Assembly: GCA_040220875.1 (NCBI GenBank)
Contig: JAVJVX010000009.1
Span: forward strand, 372,001-436,000
DNA from: Alphaproteobacteria bacterium
GTDB taxonomy: Bacteria; Pseudomonadota; Alphaproteobacteria; JAVJVX01
Direction: 5' to 3'
Length of the DNA stretch: 64,000 nucleotides
Positions 34,935 to 44,044 of this stretch are shown here, one piece after another. The notes below the pieces were generated by a model. That model saw only the letters and a program-made list of their open reading frames with translations, did no database searches and was not told the origin of the DNA. How positions within the stretch are numbered: position 1 is the first letter of the stretch; each line of letters begins with the position of its first letter. A program made the position numbers and the translations under genes.

Positions 34935-35390
34935 TCAGGCCGAGGCCTGTTTCTCCCAGCCGCCCCCTTCGGTCTGCCGCCAGTAAGTCAGGCCATGGCC
35001 CGCAGCCGTGGCCGCTCGCCACCGCTCGCGGGCGGCCACGACCGCCGCCTCGTCCCGGCCATCGAACAGATCCAGGCACCGCGCATACGTTGCGAGCCTG
35101 TCCGAATTCATTCCATCCAGCAGAAACAGCACGCTGGCGGTGTTGGGGTTTTCGTCTTCGGTGGTCAGATAGATTGGCTGGCGCGCCGCCTCGCCATCTT
35201 CGGCCGCTCCGTGCGGCAAAAAGGACTTTGGATCATAGGTCCAGAGATGGGCGTTGAGGAACTTCACCCGCTCTTCCGAGCCCGCGAGGATAACGGCCCG
35301 GCCGCCCGCCTCCAGCATCTTTTCCAGAAGTCTGGGAAGCGCGCGCTCCAGCGGGCTCACCAGCAAATGGTAGAAGCCGATATCCGTCAT
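34935..35390 (-). CDS. holC: DNA polymerase III subunit chi
   Basis: A 151-residue Hol[36 protein letters not shown] at the start, then [17 protein letters not shown] and a C-terminal [17 protein letters not shown]. Chi links the clamp loader to SSB. It begins 10 bp after the pepA stop, the usual pepA-holC arrangement in proteobacteria. Confidence 0.92.
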   Translation of the reverse strand: MTDIGFYHLLVSPLERALPRLLEKMLEAGGRAVILAGSEERVKFLNAHLWTYDPKSFLPHGAAEDGEAARQPIYLTTEDENPNTASVLFLLDGMNSDRLATYARCLDLFDGRDEAAVVAARERWRAATAAGHGLTYWRQTEGGGWEKQASA

Positions 35391-35400
35391 CGCCCGCCTG

Positions 35401-36900
35401 CTATTTTTCGTAGTGCTCGGCAACGAAGCGATCGAGCAGCCGTACGCCGAACCCCGTACCGCCCCTGGGCACGGTGGGCGCATCCTTTCGGCTCCAGGTC
35501 GTGCCCGCGATGTCGATATGAACCCACGGGACCTTGTTCACGAAGCGCTGCAGGAACTGCGCCGCCGTAATGCTGCCGGCCCAACGCCCGGTCCCGATGT
35601 TCCTGATGTCGGCCGCATCGCCTTCAATCTGCTTGTCGTAAACTTCGTCAAGCGGCATATGCCAGATTTTCTCGCCTGTCGCTTTCGAGGCTTTTTCCAG
35701 CTGACGAACCAGTTTTTCGTCGTTGGAGAAGACACCGGCGTATTCCTCGCCCAGCGCCACGAGGATGGCCCCTGTCAGGGTCGCCAGATCCACCATCGCC
35801 TGAGGCTTGAACCTGTCCTGCGTGTACCAGAGGGCGTCCGCCAGCACGAGGCGGCCTTCTGCATCCGTATTCAGCACCTCGATGGTCTGGCCCGACATCG
35901 AGGTTACGATATCGCCAGGCCGTTGCGCGTTGCCGTCGGGCATATTCTCGACGAGGCCGACCACGCCCACGGCATTCACCTTCGCCCGGCGGCCGGCCAG
36001 GGCCTTCATGAGACCGATGACGACACCGGCGCCGCCCATGTCCCATTTCATATCCTCCATACCCTGAGCCGGCTTGATCGAGATCCCGCCGGTATCGAAG
36101 GTCACGCCCTTGCCGATAAACGCCACGGGCTTGGCGTTTTTGGCCCGGGAGCCGCCCGGCCATTGCATCACCACGACGCGCGGTTCACGCGCGCTGCCCT
36201 GCGCGACACCAAGCAAGGCCCCCATGCCGAGTTTGCGGAGTTGAGCAAGTGTCAGCACCTCGACCTTGATCCCCAGCCTGGTCAGCTCTTGTGCCCGCTT
36301 GGCTAGGGACTCGGGATAAAGAATATTCGCCGGCTCGGAAACGAGATCGCGGGTCAGGAACACGCCGTCCGCCACCTTGTCGAACCCCTCGAACTCATGA
36401 CGCGCCCTGGCCGCGTCCCGCAACTGAATATCGAGGCGGGCCAGCTTCCCGTTTTGCCCTTCTTTTTTCCGGGTACGGTACTTGTCGAAATTGTAGGCGC
36501 GAAGCCGCGCGCCAAAGGCAAACTCGGCCGCGGCCGATGCGCCCTTGATCTTGGCCCGGGGCAGATCATCGAGCGCGACATGAACAGTCTCCTCGCCAAG
36601 CGTATTGAAGAAGGCCTGGCACTTGCCCCCCAACCGCTGGACACCCAGCGCGTCCAGTTTCCCGGGCTGGCCGACACCGACCAGGATAAGCCGCGCGGGC
36701 CCGTTTTCGCCCGGCTGCTCGATCACGAGGAACTCGTCCGCTTTGCCGGATTTTCTGGCGCTTCTCAGGCTGTCAGCGAGGCGACCGCCGGTCGCCTTGT
36801 CCAGCGCGCGGGCCGAGGGAGAGAGTTTGCCGCCCTCCATGACAAAGACGGCGAGCGCGCCCTTCGGCGTCTTGGGGGGAGCGGAAAACGTGACCTTCAT
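35401..36900 (-). CDS. pepA: Leucyl aminopeptidase (PepA, M17)
   Basis: A 499-residue cytosol aminopeptidase with two metal ions. The N-terminal macro-like domain is followed by the catalytic domain: VAFIGKGVTFDTGGISIKPA, MKWDMGGAGVVIG, the signature NTDAEGRLVLADAL and MVDLATLTGA. E. coli PepA also binds DNA for Xer recombination and pyrimidine control; whether that holds here is unknown. The leader between the upstream hairpin at 36992-37009 and the ATG has no strong Shine-Dalgarno sequence. Confidence 0.96.
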   Translation of the reverse strand: MKVTFSAPPKTPKGALAVFVMEGGKLSPSARALDKATGGRLADSLRSARKSGKADEFLVIEQPGENGPARLILVGVGQPGKLDALGVQRLGGKCQAFFNTLGEETVHVALDDLPRAKIKGASAAAEFAFGARLRAYNFDKYRTRKKEGQNGKLARLDIQLRDAARARHEFEGFDKVADGVFLTRDLVSEPANILYPESLAKRAQELTRLGIKVEVLTLAQLRKLGMGALLGVAQGSAREPRVVVMQWPGGSRAKNAKPVAFIGKGVTFDTGGISIKPAQGMEDMKWDMGGAGVVIGLMKALAGRRAKVNAVGVVGLVENMPDGNAQRPGDIVTSMSGQTIEVLNTDAEGRLVLADALWYTQDRFKPQAMVDLATLTGAILVALGEEYAGVFSNDEKLVRQLEKASKATGEKIWHMPLDEVYDKQIEGDAADIRNIGTGRWAGSITAAQFLQRFVNKVPWVHIDIAGTTWSRKDAPTVPRGGTGFGVRLLDRFVAEHYEK

Positions 36901-36938
36901 GAAAGACTCGCATGTAAAGGAGGAGGACCGGGGACGAA

Positions 36939-36959
36939 CGGGGCCCGGCCTGGGCCCCG
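36939..36959. other. GC-rich 8-bp hairpin in the pepA leader
   Basis: CGGGGCCC (36939-36946) pairs with GGGCCCCG (36952-36959) around loop GGCCT. It lies 39 bp upstream of the pepA ATG and could fold in pepA mRNA. Confidence 0.45.
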
Positions 36960-36983
36960 GGGGACTTTACCGGAACAGGCCCG

Positions 36984-37009
36984 AATTAAAAGGCCCGCCG
37001 CTGCGGGCC
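36984..37009 (-). terminator. Terminator-like hairpin between lptF and pepA, minus strand
   Basis: On the minus strand GGCCCGC (37009-37003) and GCGGGCC (36998-36992) form a perfect 7-bp stem with loop AGCG, immediately followed by TTTTAATT. That is the form of a short intrinsic terminator acting leftward, upstream of pepA. It could be an attenuator in the pepA leader or could stop antisense transcription from the lptF side. Confidence 0.45.
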
Positions 37010-37055
37010 CGGCACGCAAATCCCTTCCGGCTATAGGTTTTTTGCCGCGCATGTC

Positions 37056-37061
37056 TATAAT
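37056..37061 (+). promoter_or_regulatory. -10 element directly before lptF
   Basis: A perfect TATAAT (37056-37061) ends 5 bp before the lptF ATG at 37067, so a transcript would start at about the ATG itself (leaderless). No good -35 is seen 16-18 bp upstream, which weakens the call. No Shine-Dalgarno precedes the ATG. Confidence 0.35.
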
Positions 37062-37066
37062 CGGGT

Positions 37067-38200
37067 ATGCATGCACTGACGAAATATATTTCCCGTCAAT
37101 TACTTATTACCCTTTCCGTGGGTACGGTCGCACTCACGGCGGCCGTCTGGCTGACCCAGTCACTCCGCCTCGTGGACATGATCGTCAACCGCGGCCTGCC
37201 GGTTTCCGAGTTCCTGCGCCTGGCGCTTCTGATGCTGCCGACATTCCTGGTGATCATCTTGCCGATCGCGATGTTCGCGGCCGTCCTTTTCACGTACAAC
37301 CGGCTGGTCAGTGACAGTGAGCTCGTGGTCATGCGGGCGGCCGGTCTCAGCCATTTCGGCCTCGCCAAGCCGGCGCTGCTGGTGGGCATGACCGTGGCCG
37401 TATTCTGCTACGTTCTAACTCTCTACCTCATGCCGATGTCGTATCGCGAGTTCAAGGATCTGCAGTTTGCACTGCGCAGCGACTATTCCACGGTCATGCT
37501 GCGTGAAGGGACGTTCAACACGCTGCGCGACGATCTCACCGTTTATGTGCGCGAGCGCAAAAGCAACGGCGAGTTGCTAGGCATTCTGGTGCATGACCAG
37601 CGCATCCCGGATCAGCCGGTGACGCTTATCGCCGAGCGTGGCGCCCTGGCCCGGACCAGTGACGGGCCGCGCGTCATCATGTTTAACGGGAACCGCCAGG
37701 AGGTGGAGCGCGATCGCGGGCAACTTTCTCTCCTTTATTTTGACCGGTACGCTCTCGATGTCGGCCGCCTCGGCGGTGGCGAGGGACAGCGCTGGCGCGA
37801 GCCGCGCGAACGGTTCGTGACGGATCTTCTGGCGCCGGGAGACGGGCCGAATGACATGCTGTACCGCGACGAGCTCATCGCCGAGGGCCACCAGCGCCTC
37901 GCCTCCCCCCTCTACGCGCTGGCCCTGACGCTGGTCGGCCTCGCCGCGGTGCTTTTCGGCACCTTCGAGCGCCGAGGACAGGCGCGGCGGATCATCGCGG
38001 CCGTCGTCGTCGGCATTGCCATAGAGGGTATTGCATTGGGGATGGTCAATCTTTCGGTGCGCCAGTCCTGGGCGATCTTTGCGGTTTACGGCCTGCCGCT
38101 CGGTCTTATATTGGGCGGCCTCTATCTCTTGCGTGAGCAGCCCGTCCTTTCCGCCGACACGACGCGGGCGAAAAGCGGCGACGGGATTCCAACCTCCTAA
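37067..38200 (+). CDS. lptF: LPS export ABC transporter permease LptF
   Basis: A 377-residue YjgP/YjgQ permease. Three TM helices at each end (ITLSVGTVALTAAVWLTQSL, LLMLPTFLVIILPIAMFAAVLF, then a C-terminal set) flank a periplasmic jellyroll of about 150 residues. With LptG and LptB it lifts LPS from the inner membrane to the Lpt bridge. It is first of lptF-lptG-lptD-surA-pdxA-rsmA and is divergent from pepA. Confidence 0.93.
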   Translation: MHALTKYISRQLLITLSVGTVALTAAVWLTQSLRLVDMIVNRGLPVSEFLRLALLMLPTFLVIILPIAMFAAVLFTYNRLVSDSELVVMRAAGLSHFGLAKPALLVGMTVAVFCYVLTLYLMPMSYREFKDLQFALRSDYSTVMLREGTFNTLRDDLTVYVRERKSNGELLGILVHDQRIPDQPVTLIAERGALARTSDGPRVIMFNGNRQEVERDRGQLSLLYFDRYALDVGRLGGGEGQRWREPRERFVTDLLAPGDGPNDMLYRDELIAEGHQRLASPLYALALTLVGLAAVLFGTFERRGQARRIIAAVVVGIAIEGIALGMVNLSVRQSWAIFAVYGLPLGLILGGLYLLREQPVLSADTTRAKSGDGIPTS

Positions 38201-38216
38201 CCGGCGACGAGGCGTC

Positions 38217-39311
38217 TTGCGGCTCTCATCCACCTTATCCATCTATATCGGCCGCCAGTTCCTGCTCTGGTTCGCGATCGTCTTCGCTGCGCTGGTGTCG
38301 ATCATCTTCCTGTTTGACATGGTCGAACTCCTGCGTCGTGCCGCGTCCCGGCCCGAGGCCAGTTTCGGGATCATCGTCCAGATGGCGGTCCTGAAATTGC
38401 CGCTCATGGCGCAAAAACTATTGCCTTTCGCGGTGCTTTTCGGCGGGATGTTCGCTTTCTGGCGACTGACCAAGAGCCAGGAGCTGATCGTCGCCCGCGC
38501 CGCGGGGATCTCGGCCTGGCAGTTCCTCTTTCCCGCCCTCGTCGCGGCCGGCCTCATCGGCGCCTGCGCGGTCACCGTCTTCAACCCTATCGGTTCGGCC
38601 ATGGCCTCGCGCTTCGAGCAGCTCGAGGGACGCCTGCTGCGGGGGCAATCCAGCCTCCTCGCGGTGTCCTCGGGCGGCGTCTGGCTGCGCCAGGCGGACA
38701 GTTCGGGTCAGGCTGTAATCCACGCCGACCGGGTCGTGCCGGATTCCGTCGAGTTGCGGGACGTGATCTTCTTTCTCTACAAGGCGCGGGATAATTTCGA
38801 TGGCCGGATCGATGCGATGGGCGCGACGCTGCAGCCCGGCAAATGGGTTCTCGAGGATGCCTGGATCAGCCGGCCGGGGCGACGGGCGGAATTCCAGGCC
38901 CGGTTCGAGGTGAAAACCAATCTGACGGCGGATGGCATCCAGGACAGTTTCGCCCCGCCGGAAACCATGTCCTTCTGGGAATTGCCTGGATTTATCCAGC
39001 GGCTCGAGTCGGCCGGCTTCACCGGCATGCGCCATCGGCTGCATTGGCACGGCCTGCTCTCCTCTCCGCTGCTCCTGGCGGCGATGCTGCTTTTCGCAGC
39101 CGCATTCTCGATGCGCTTTACGCGCCGGGGCGGCGTTTTGCCCATGGTGATGTCCGGGATCACTGTCGGATTCCTGCTCTATTTCCTGTCGGATCTCGTG
39201 TTCGCCCTCGGGTTGGCAGGCAACCTGCCGGTCATTCTGGCGGCCTGGACCCCCGCCGGCGTCAGCACCCTTATGGGCGTGGCAGTGCTCTTCCACCTGG
39301 AAGATGGCTAA
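38217..39311 (+). CDS. lptG: LPS export ABC transporter permease LptG
   Basis: A 364-residue partner permease of LptF with the same six-TM, central jellyroll layout: LSIYIGRQFLLWFAIVFAALVSIIFLFDMVELLRR at the start and a C-terminal GGVLPMVMSGITVGFLLYFLSDL. No ATG or GTG lies near the fold start; TTG at 38217 with GAGG upstream is the best candidate, 16 bp after lptF. The last 8 bp overlap lptD. Confidence 0.92.
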   Translation: MRLSSTLSIYIGRQFLLWFAIVFAALVSIIFLFDMVELLRRAASRPEASFGIIVQMAVLKLPLMAQKLLPFAVLFGGMFAFWRLTKSQELIVARAAGISAWQFLFPALVAAGLIGACAVTVFNPIGSAMASRFEQLEGRLLRGQSSLLAVSSGGVWLRQADSSGQAVIHADRVVPDSVELRDVIFFLYKARDNFDGRIDAMGATLQPGKWVLEDAWISRPGRRAEFQARFEVKTNLTADGIQDSFAPPETMSFWELPGFIQRLESAGFTGMRHRLHWHGLLSSPLLLAAMLLFAAAFSMRFTRRGGVLPMVMSGITVGFLLYFLSDLVFALGLAGNLPVILAAWTPAGVSTLMGVAVLFHLEDG

Positions 39312-41502
39312 GCCCATGCGCGGCCTTCTGGTCATCGCCTCGCTCATCCTCGGGGCCGCCCTGCTGCCCCCCGCCGCCCTGGCCCAGACCGGGCTGCGAG
39401 AGCTTCCCATCGCCTTTACGGCGAACGAAGTGCAGTTCGACGAAAAAGAAGGGCTGGTCACGGCCGAAGGCAATGTCGAAATCAGCCGCACGGGCCGCAC
39501 TCTTTATGCCGATCGCGTCACCTATAACCAGAATACGGGAATCGTCACGGCAACGGGCAATGTGCGGGTCGTCGAGCCAACGGGCGACGTCTATTTTGCC
39601 GAATCCATGGAGGTGCGCGAAGACCTGAAAGTGGGTCTCATCGAAACGCTGCGCCTTCTGATGGTCGACAAGACCCGGGTTGCGGCGGAATCCGCGGTTC
39701 GGACGGAGGGAAATCAGACTGAGTTGAGCCGGGCCGTCTTTTCGCCCTGCCGGCTGTGCGAGGAAGATCCGTCACGCCCGCCGGTCTGGCAGATCAAGGC
39801 GGTAAAGGTCGTCCATGATCAGGACGAACATATGATCGAGTACAAGGACGCCGTCCTTGAGATCGCGGGGGTGCCGGTATTCTACACCCCATATTTCGCC
39901 CACCCGGACCCCACCGTGGAGCGGAAGAGCGGCTTTCTCGCGCCAACGATTACTTCGTCGGACGATCTGGGCCTGTTTGTCCGGGTGCCGTATCACTTCG
40001 CCTTTTCCGAATACGAAGACGCCACAATCGAGCCCTTTCATGCCTCCAAGGAGAACCCCGGCGGCTTCGTTCAGTATCGTCGACATTTCGGCAACGGACA
40101 GCTCCGGTTTGAAGGGAGCTTGACCGCGTCCGATCTGATTACGAAAAACGGCCGTGAAAAACTCGATACGCTGCGCGGCCATATGAATTTTCGTGGCGAT
40201 TTCGATTACGACAAGACCTGGCGCTGGGGCTTCGACGTAAACCGAGTTACCGACGACACTTATCTCAGGCGCTACGACATCTCGAGCGCTTCGGATTTGA
40301 CGTCGCGGGGTTTTGTCGAAGGGTTCCGCGACCGCAGCTACGCGTCAGCCGAGGTCTACGCCTTCCAGGGGCTGCGCACCAACGACGTCCGCGGCGAGTT
40401 CCCGCAGGTCGCGCCCCTGCTCAACTACAATCTGGTTACCGACCCCACCTCCTATGGCGCCTACTGGACCCTCGATGCCAACGCCATGTCCCTGACACGC
40501 ACGGAGGGAGCCGACAGCCGGCGGATGTCGCTGAAAGGCGGGTGGCATCTTCGGACTATCGGAACGCTGGGACAGGTGGTCGATTTCTCCGCCACGGTGC
40601 AGAGCGATCTGTATTCCGTGAGCGACGTGACCAATGAAGAGGACCCCACGGATACCGAATTTTCCGGCCTTCTCGGCCGGATTTTTCCACAAGCCTCGTT
40701 TTCCGTGCGCTACCCGCTGGTCAGCACGGCCGGGTCCCTGCGCCAGTTGGTGGAGCCGGTCGTCGCCATTGTAGCGGCCCCCAACGGGAATAATTCGCCC
40801 CTTATTCCCAACGAGGATAGCCGCGCGCTTGAGTTCGACGAGACCGATCTCCTCATCGCCGACCGCTTCAGCGGGCTCGACCGCGTGGATAGCGGCCAAC
40901 GTGTGGACTATGGCCTGAATCTCGGGCTCTATGGCCCGAGAGGCGGCAGCATTACCGCCTTTCTTGGCCAGAGCTACCGTCTCCGGGAGGCCTCCGAATT
41001 CTCGGCCGGCACAGGACTCGAAGAGCAGGTCTCGGATGTCGTCGGCAATGTGAAGCTGACGCCCAGCAACTATCTCGATCTGGTCTATCGCTTTCGCTAT
41101 GACGCGGATGACAGCACCGTAAAACGGAATGAGGTCACGGTTCGCACCGGCCCCAATTTCTTCCGCATCACGGCCGACTATATTTTCCTTGAGGCCAGCC
41201 CGCTTTTCAGCAGCGCAGTCGATCGCGAGCAGATCAGGTATGGCGGCGTCCTGCGGATGACCGAGAACTGGGCCGTAAGAGGGCGAACCACCCGCGACCT
41301 CACCGGCGATAACAACACGCTGAGCATGGCTTACGGGCTGAGATATACCGACGACTGCCTCGATGTGGCGGTCGAACTCAAGCGCGACTTCTTCCAGGAC
41401 CGCGATCTCGAACCGGAGGACAAGATCGTCTTCCAGATCTTTTTCAAGCATCTGGGCGGCGGCTCGCTGGCCCCGGCCGGTTTCGGTGCCGAGGACGACT
41501 AG
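39304..41502 (+). CDS. lptD: LPS-assembly protein LptD
   Basis: A 732-residue outer-membrane protein. A signal peptide (cleaved after ALA at about residue 28) leads to the OstA/LptA-like beta-jellyroll (FTANEVQFDEKEGLVTAEGNVEIS, ATGNVRVVEPTGD), then the LptD C-terminal beta-barrel. Cysteines include a CRLC pair after the jellyroll and one in the barrel end (YTDDCLDV), candidates for the disulfides that control LptD assembly. It receives LPS from the bridge and inserts it in the outer leaflet with LptE, which is not encoded here. Confidence 0.94.
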   Translation: MAKPMRGLLVIASLILGAALLPPAALAQTGLRELPIAFTANEVQFDEKEGLVTAEGNVEISRTGRTLYADRVTYNQNTGIVTATGNVRVVEPTGDVYFAESMEVREDLKVGLIETLRLLMVDKTRVAAESAVRTEGNQTELSRAVFSPCRLCEEDPSRPPVWQIKAVKVVHDQDEHMIEYKDAVLEIAGVPVFYTPYFAHPDPTVERKSGFLAPTITSSDDLGLFVRVPYHFAFSEYEDATIEPFHASKENPGGFVQYRRHFGNGQLRFEGSLTASDLITKNGREKLDTLRGHMNFRGDFDYDKTWRWGFDVNRVTDDTYLRRYDISSASDLTSRGFVEGFRDRSYASAEVYAFQGLRTNDVRGEFPQVAPLLNYNLVTDPTSYGAYWTLDANAMSLTRTEGADSRRMSLKGGWHLRTIGTLGQVVDFSATVQSDLYSVSDVTNEEDPTDTEFSGLLGRIFPQASFSVRYPLVSTAGSLRQLVEPVVAIVAAPNGNNSPLIPNEDSRALEFDETDLLIADRFSGLDRVDSGQRVDYGLNLGLYGPRGGSITAFLGQSYRLREASEFSAGTGLEEQVSDVVGNVKLTPSNYLDLVYRFRYDADDSTVKRNEVTVRTGPNFFRITADYIFLEASPLFSSAVDREQIRYGGVLRMTENWAVRGRTTRDLTGDNNTLSMAYGLRYTDDCLDVAVELKRDFFQDRDLEPEDKIVFQIFFKHLGGGSLAPAGFGAEDD

Positions 41503-41706
41503 CCGAACAGCACGGCCGCGCCCGCCAGATCAGCTCTTTTGCCTCTCTTGCCCAAGAAAAAACGCCTCTGTTCGGCCATCTTTGGCCCTTTAATTACCTG
41601 GCCGCGCTGAATATAAAGGGGCTAGTGGGATGAAGCGTAAGCCGTTCGAGCCGCCCGATCTCGGGCCTGGCCACGCGACAACGCGCAAAATTGCGATGAT
41701 ACAGCC
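41503..41706. other. lptD-surA gap with a possible 26-codon leader frame
   Basis: A 204-bp gap. A 26-codon frame (41630-41710, MKRKPFEPPDLGPG to MIQP) ends in TGA overlapping the surA ATG (ATGA). A TATAAA lies near 41612-41617. It may be a coupled leader peptide or chance; no known leader motif is seen. Confidence 0.3.
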
Positions 41707-42999
41707 ATGACACCGGTAACGAAGTGGCCCGCATGGGCCCTGGCCACCCTGCTGCTTGCCGTTCTGTGCACGCAGCAGCCGGCCAAAGCCGAGCTGAGGC
41801 AGGATGATACCGCGGTCGTTATCGCGGCCGTGGTGAATGACGACGTGATCACCGAGTATGACGTGATTGCCCGCATGCGTCTCGTCATGCTCTCGGCGCG
41901 CATCCCGGACACGCCCGAGAACCGGGAGCGGCTGCTTCCTCAGGTCCTTCGCAGCCTGATCGACGAGCGGCTCCAGATCCAGGAAGCGCAAAGGCTTGAA
42001 ATTTCCGTCGAAAAGGACGAGCTCGAGGCCGCCATCCGGCGCATCGAGGAAGGCGCCGAACTTGGCGAGGGCGGGCTGGAACAGATGCTGGAGGACAATG
42101 GCATCCCCGACGATGCCGTCCTCAACCAGATCCGCGCCAACCTGGCCTGGCTCAAGATCATCGGCGAGACTGTCCGTCCGCTGATCCAGATCGGCGAGGA
42201 CGAAATCGACGAACGCCTGGAAAGCATGAAAAGCCAGCGCGGCCGCCCTGAAAATCTGGTATCGGAAATTTTCCTGCCCGTCACTCTTCCCCGCGACGAG
42301 GAACCAGCCAAGCAGGCGGCCGAGGAGATCATATCCCAGGTCAGGCGCGGCGTGCCCTTCGAGGAACTCGCGCGACAATTCTCGCAAGGCGCCACGGCGG
42401 CTACCGGCGGCGATATCGGGTGGGTGCGCCAGGGCTATTACGAGCCGGAACTCGATGAAGTGCTCGAAAGCATGTCGCTTAACACCGTGTCCGAGCCCAT
42501 CCGCACCGGCAAGGGCTACCACATCCTGCAGCTGCGCGACCGGCGGGTTTCGATCCCGGATGAAACGGATGCCACGGTCGTATCGCTCAAGCAAATTGTC
42601 TGGCAGCTGAAGGATCTGGCGACCGCGGACGAAATCGCCGGGCGGGTCGCGTCGGCCAGGTCCGTTCGCAAGGAGATCTATGACTGCCCAACCATGGATC
42701 TCGCCATCGAGCGTCTGGACAACCCGCTGTCGGGCGATCTCGGCCAGATGCGGGTCGGCGATCTGCCACAGAAGCTGCGCGAAGCCGTGATCGATCTCGA
42801 GGTCGGCCAGATCAGCGAGCCGATCGTGACCGATCAATCGGTACTTTTGCTCATGGCCTGTCAGCGTGACGAGGCCGATTCGGTCATGCCGGATCGCGAC
42901 GAAATTGCAGAATCCATCAGCCGCCAGCGGCTCGATCTTCTGGCGCGGGACTATCTGCGCGATCTGCGCCAGTCGGCCTTTCTGGACGTGCGCGTGTGA
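41707..42999 (+). CDS. surA: SurA-like periplasmic peptidyl-prolyl isomerase / chaperone
   Basis: A 430-residue exported protein with a signal peptide (hydrophobic LATLLLAVLCTQQPAKA). The N-terminal chaperone domain (VVNDDVITEYDVIARMRL, RQVLRSLIDERLQIQEAQRL type) precedes a parvulin PPIase domain (FEELARQFSQGATAATGGDIGWVRQG, VSEPIRTGKGYHILQLRDRR) and a second, weaker parvulin-like repeat near residues 290-390. SurA escorts outer-membrane proteins such as LptD. The stop overlaps the pdxA GTG by 4 bp. Confidence 0.9.
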   Translation: MTPVTKWPAWALATLLLAVLCTQQPAKAELRQDDTAVVIAAVVNDDVITEYDVIARMRLVMLSARIPDTPENRERLLPQVLRSLIDERLQIQEAQRLEISVEKDELEAAIRRIEEGAELGEGGLEQMLEDNGIPDDAVLNQIRANLAWLKIIGETVRPLIQIGEDEIDERLESMKSQRGRPENLVSEIFLPVTLPRDEEPAKQAAEEIISQVRRGVPFEELARQFSQGATAATGGDIGWVRQGYYEPELDEVLESMSLNTVSEPIRTGKGYHILQLRDRRVSIPDETDATVVSLKQIVWQLKDLATADEIAGRVASARSVRKEIYDCPTMDLAIERLDNPLSGDLGQMRVGDLPQKLREAVIDLEVGQISEPIVTDQSVLLLMACQRDEADSVMPDRDEIAESISRQRLDLLARDYLRDLRQSAFLDVRV

Positions 43000-44039
43000 C
43001 CGTCGCCCCCCTTCCCTTGGCGCTGACCATGGGGGACCCAGCCGGTATCGGCCCCGAGCTCACCCTGGCCGCCTGGCGCCACCGGGCCGAGCTGCCGCCC
43101 TTCGTGGCCTTTGACGATCCCGACAATCTGTCCCGGCGAGCGGCTCTCCTGGGACTGCCCGTCCCGGTAAGAGCGGTAGACACGCCCGAGGAAGCCGCTG
43201 GCGTCCTGCCGGACGCGCTTCCCGTCATGGTCGAGCCCCTGGCCGCGCCGGCGGAGCCCGGCAAGCCCGACGGGGCCGCCTGCCAGGCCGTCACGAACTC
43301 TCTTCGCCGCGCGGTCGCGGCCGCCCGGGCGCGCACGGTCGCAGCCGTCGTGACCAATCCCGTCCACAAGCAGTCGCTGTATGAAGCGGGGTTTTCCTGG
43401 CCCGGACAGACGGAATTCCTCGGCCACCTGACGGGAGTGGTCCGGCCCGTGATGATGCTGCAGGCGACCGGCCTGCGCGTGGTGCCGGTCACGGTCCATC
43501 TCGCGCTCAGGGAAGCAATCGACCGGCTGACCCGTGAAGATATCCTCCATGCCGCGCGGGTCACGGTCGATGATCTGCGCCGACGCCAGGCCATCGGCCG
43601 CCCCCGCTTGGCTGTCGCCGCCCTCAATCCCCATGCCGGCGAAGGCGGCCGTCTCGGCCGGGAAGAGAGCGAGGTGATCGCGCCCGCCGTGGCGGCATTG
43701 CGCGATGAGGGGATCGACGTGTTCGGTCCGGCCCCGGCCGATACCTTGTTCCATGCCGAAGCGCGGGAAAGATACGATGCGGCCATCTGCATGTATCACG
43801 ACCAGGCGCTGATCCCTCTCAAGACCCTGGACTTCCATGGCGGCGTGAATGTCACGCTTGGCCTGCCGATCATCCGCACCTCGCCCGATCATGGTGTCGC
43901 CTTTGACATCGCCGGTTCCGGCCGGGCGCGGCCCGACAGTTTTTTCGCGGCCCTCCGCCTTGCCGCCCGCATGTCAGCCGCCGAAACCGGCGCGCCGCTC
44001 GAGCCCGGCTCTCGCTCCCCGGCCCGCGCCGGCGGCTGA
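42996..44039 (+). CDS. pdxA: 4-hydroxythreonine-4-phosphate dehydrogenase
   Basis: A 347-residue PdxA that oxidises 4-phosphohydroxy-threonine in the DXP-dependent route to pyridoxal phosphate. LALTMGDPAGIGPELTLAAW, TNPVHKQSLYEAGFSWPGQTEFL (metal and substrate His), ALNPHAGEGGRLGREE and MYHDQALIPLKTLDF are typical. It starts with GTG overlapping surA. The end is Arg/Pro-rich and slightly long. Confidence 0.96.
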   Translation: MTVAPLPLALTMGDPAGIGPELTLAAWRHRAELPPFVAFDDPDNLSRRAALLGLPVPVRAVDTPEEAAGVLPDALPVMVEPLAAPAEPGKPDGAACQAVTNSLRRAVAAARARTVAAVVTNPVHKQSLYEAGFSWPGQTEFLGHLTGVVRPVMMLQATGLRVVPVTVHLALREAIDRLTREDILHAARVTVDDLRRRQAIGRPRLAVAALNPHAGEGGRLGREESEVIAPAVAALRDEGIDVFGPAPADTLFHAEARERYDAAICMYHDQALIPLKTLDFHGGVNVTLGLPIIRTSPDHGVAFDIAGSGRARPDSFFAALRLAARMSAAETGAPLEPGSRSPARAGG

Positions 44040-44044
44040 CCCCC

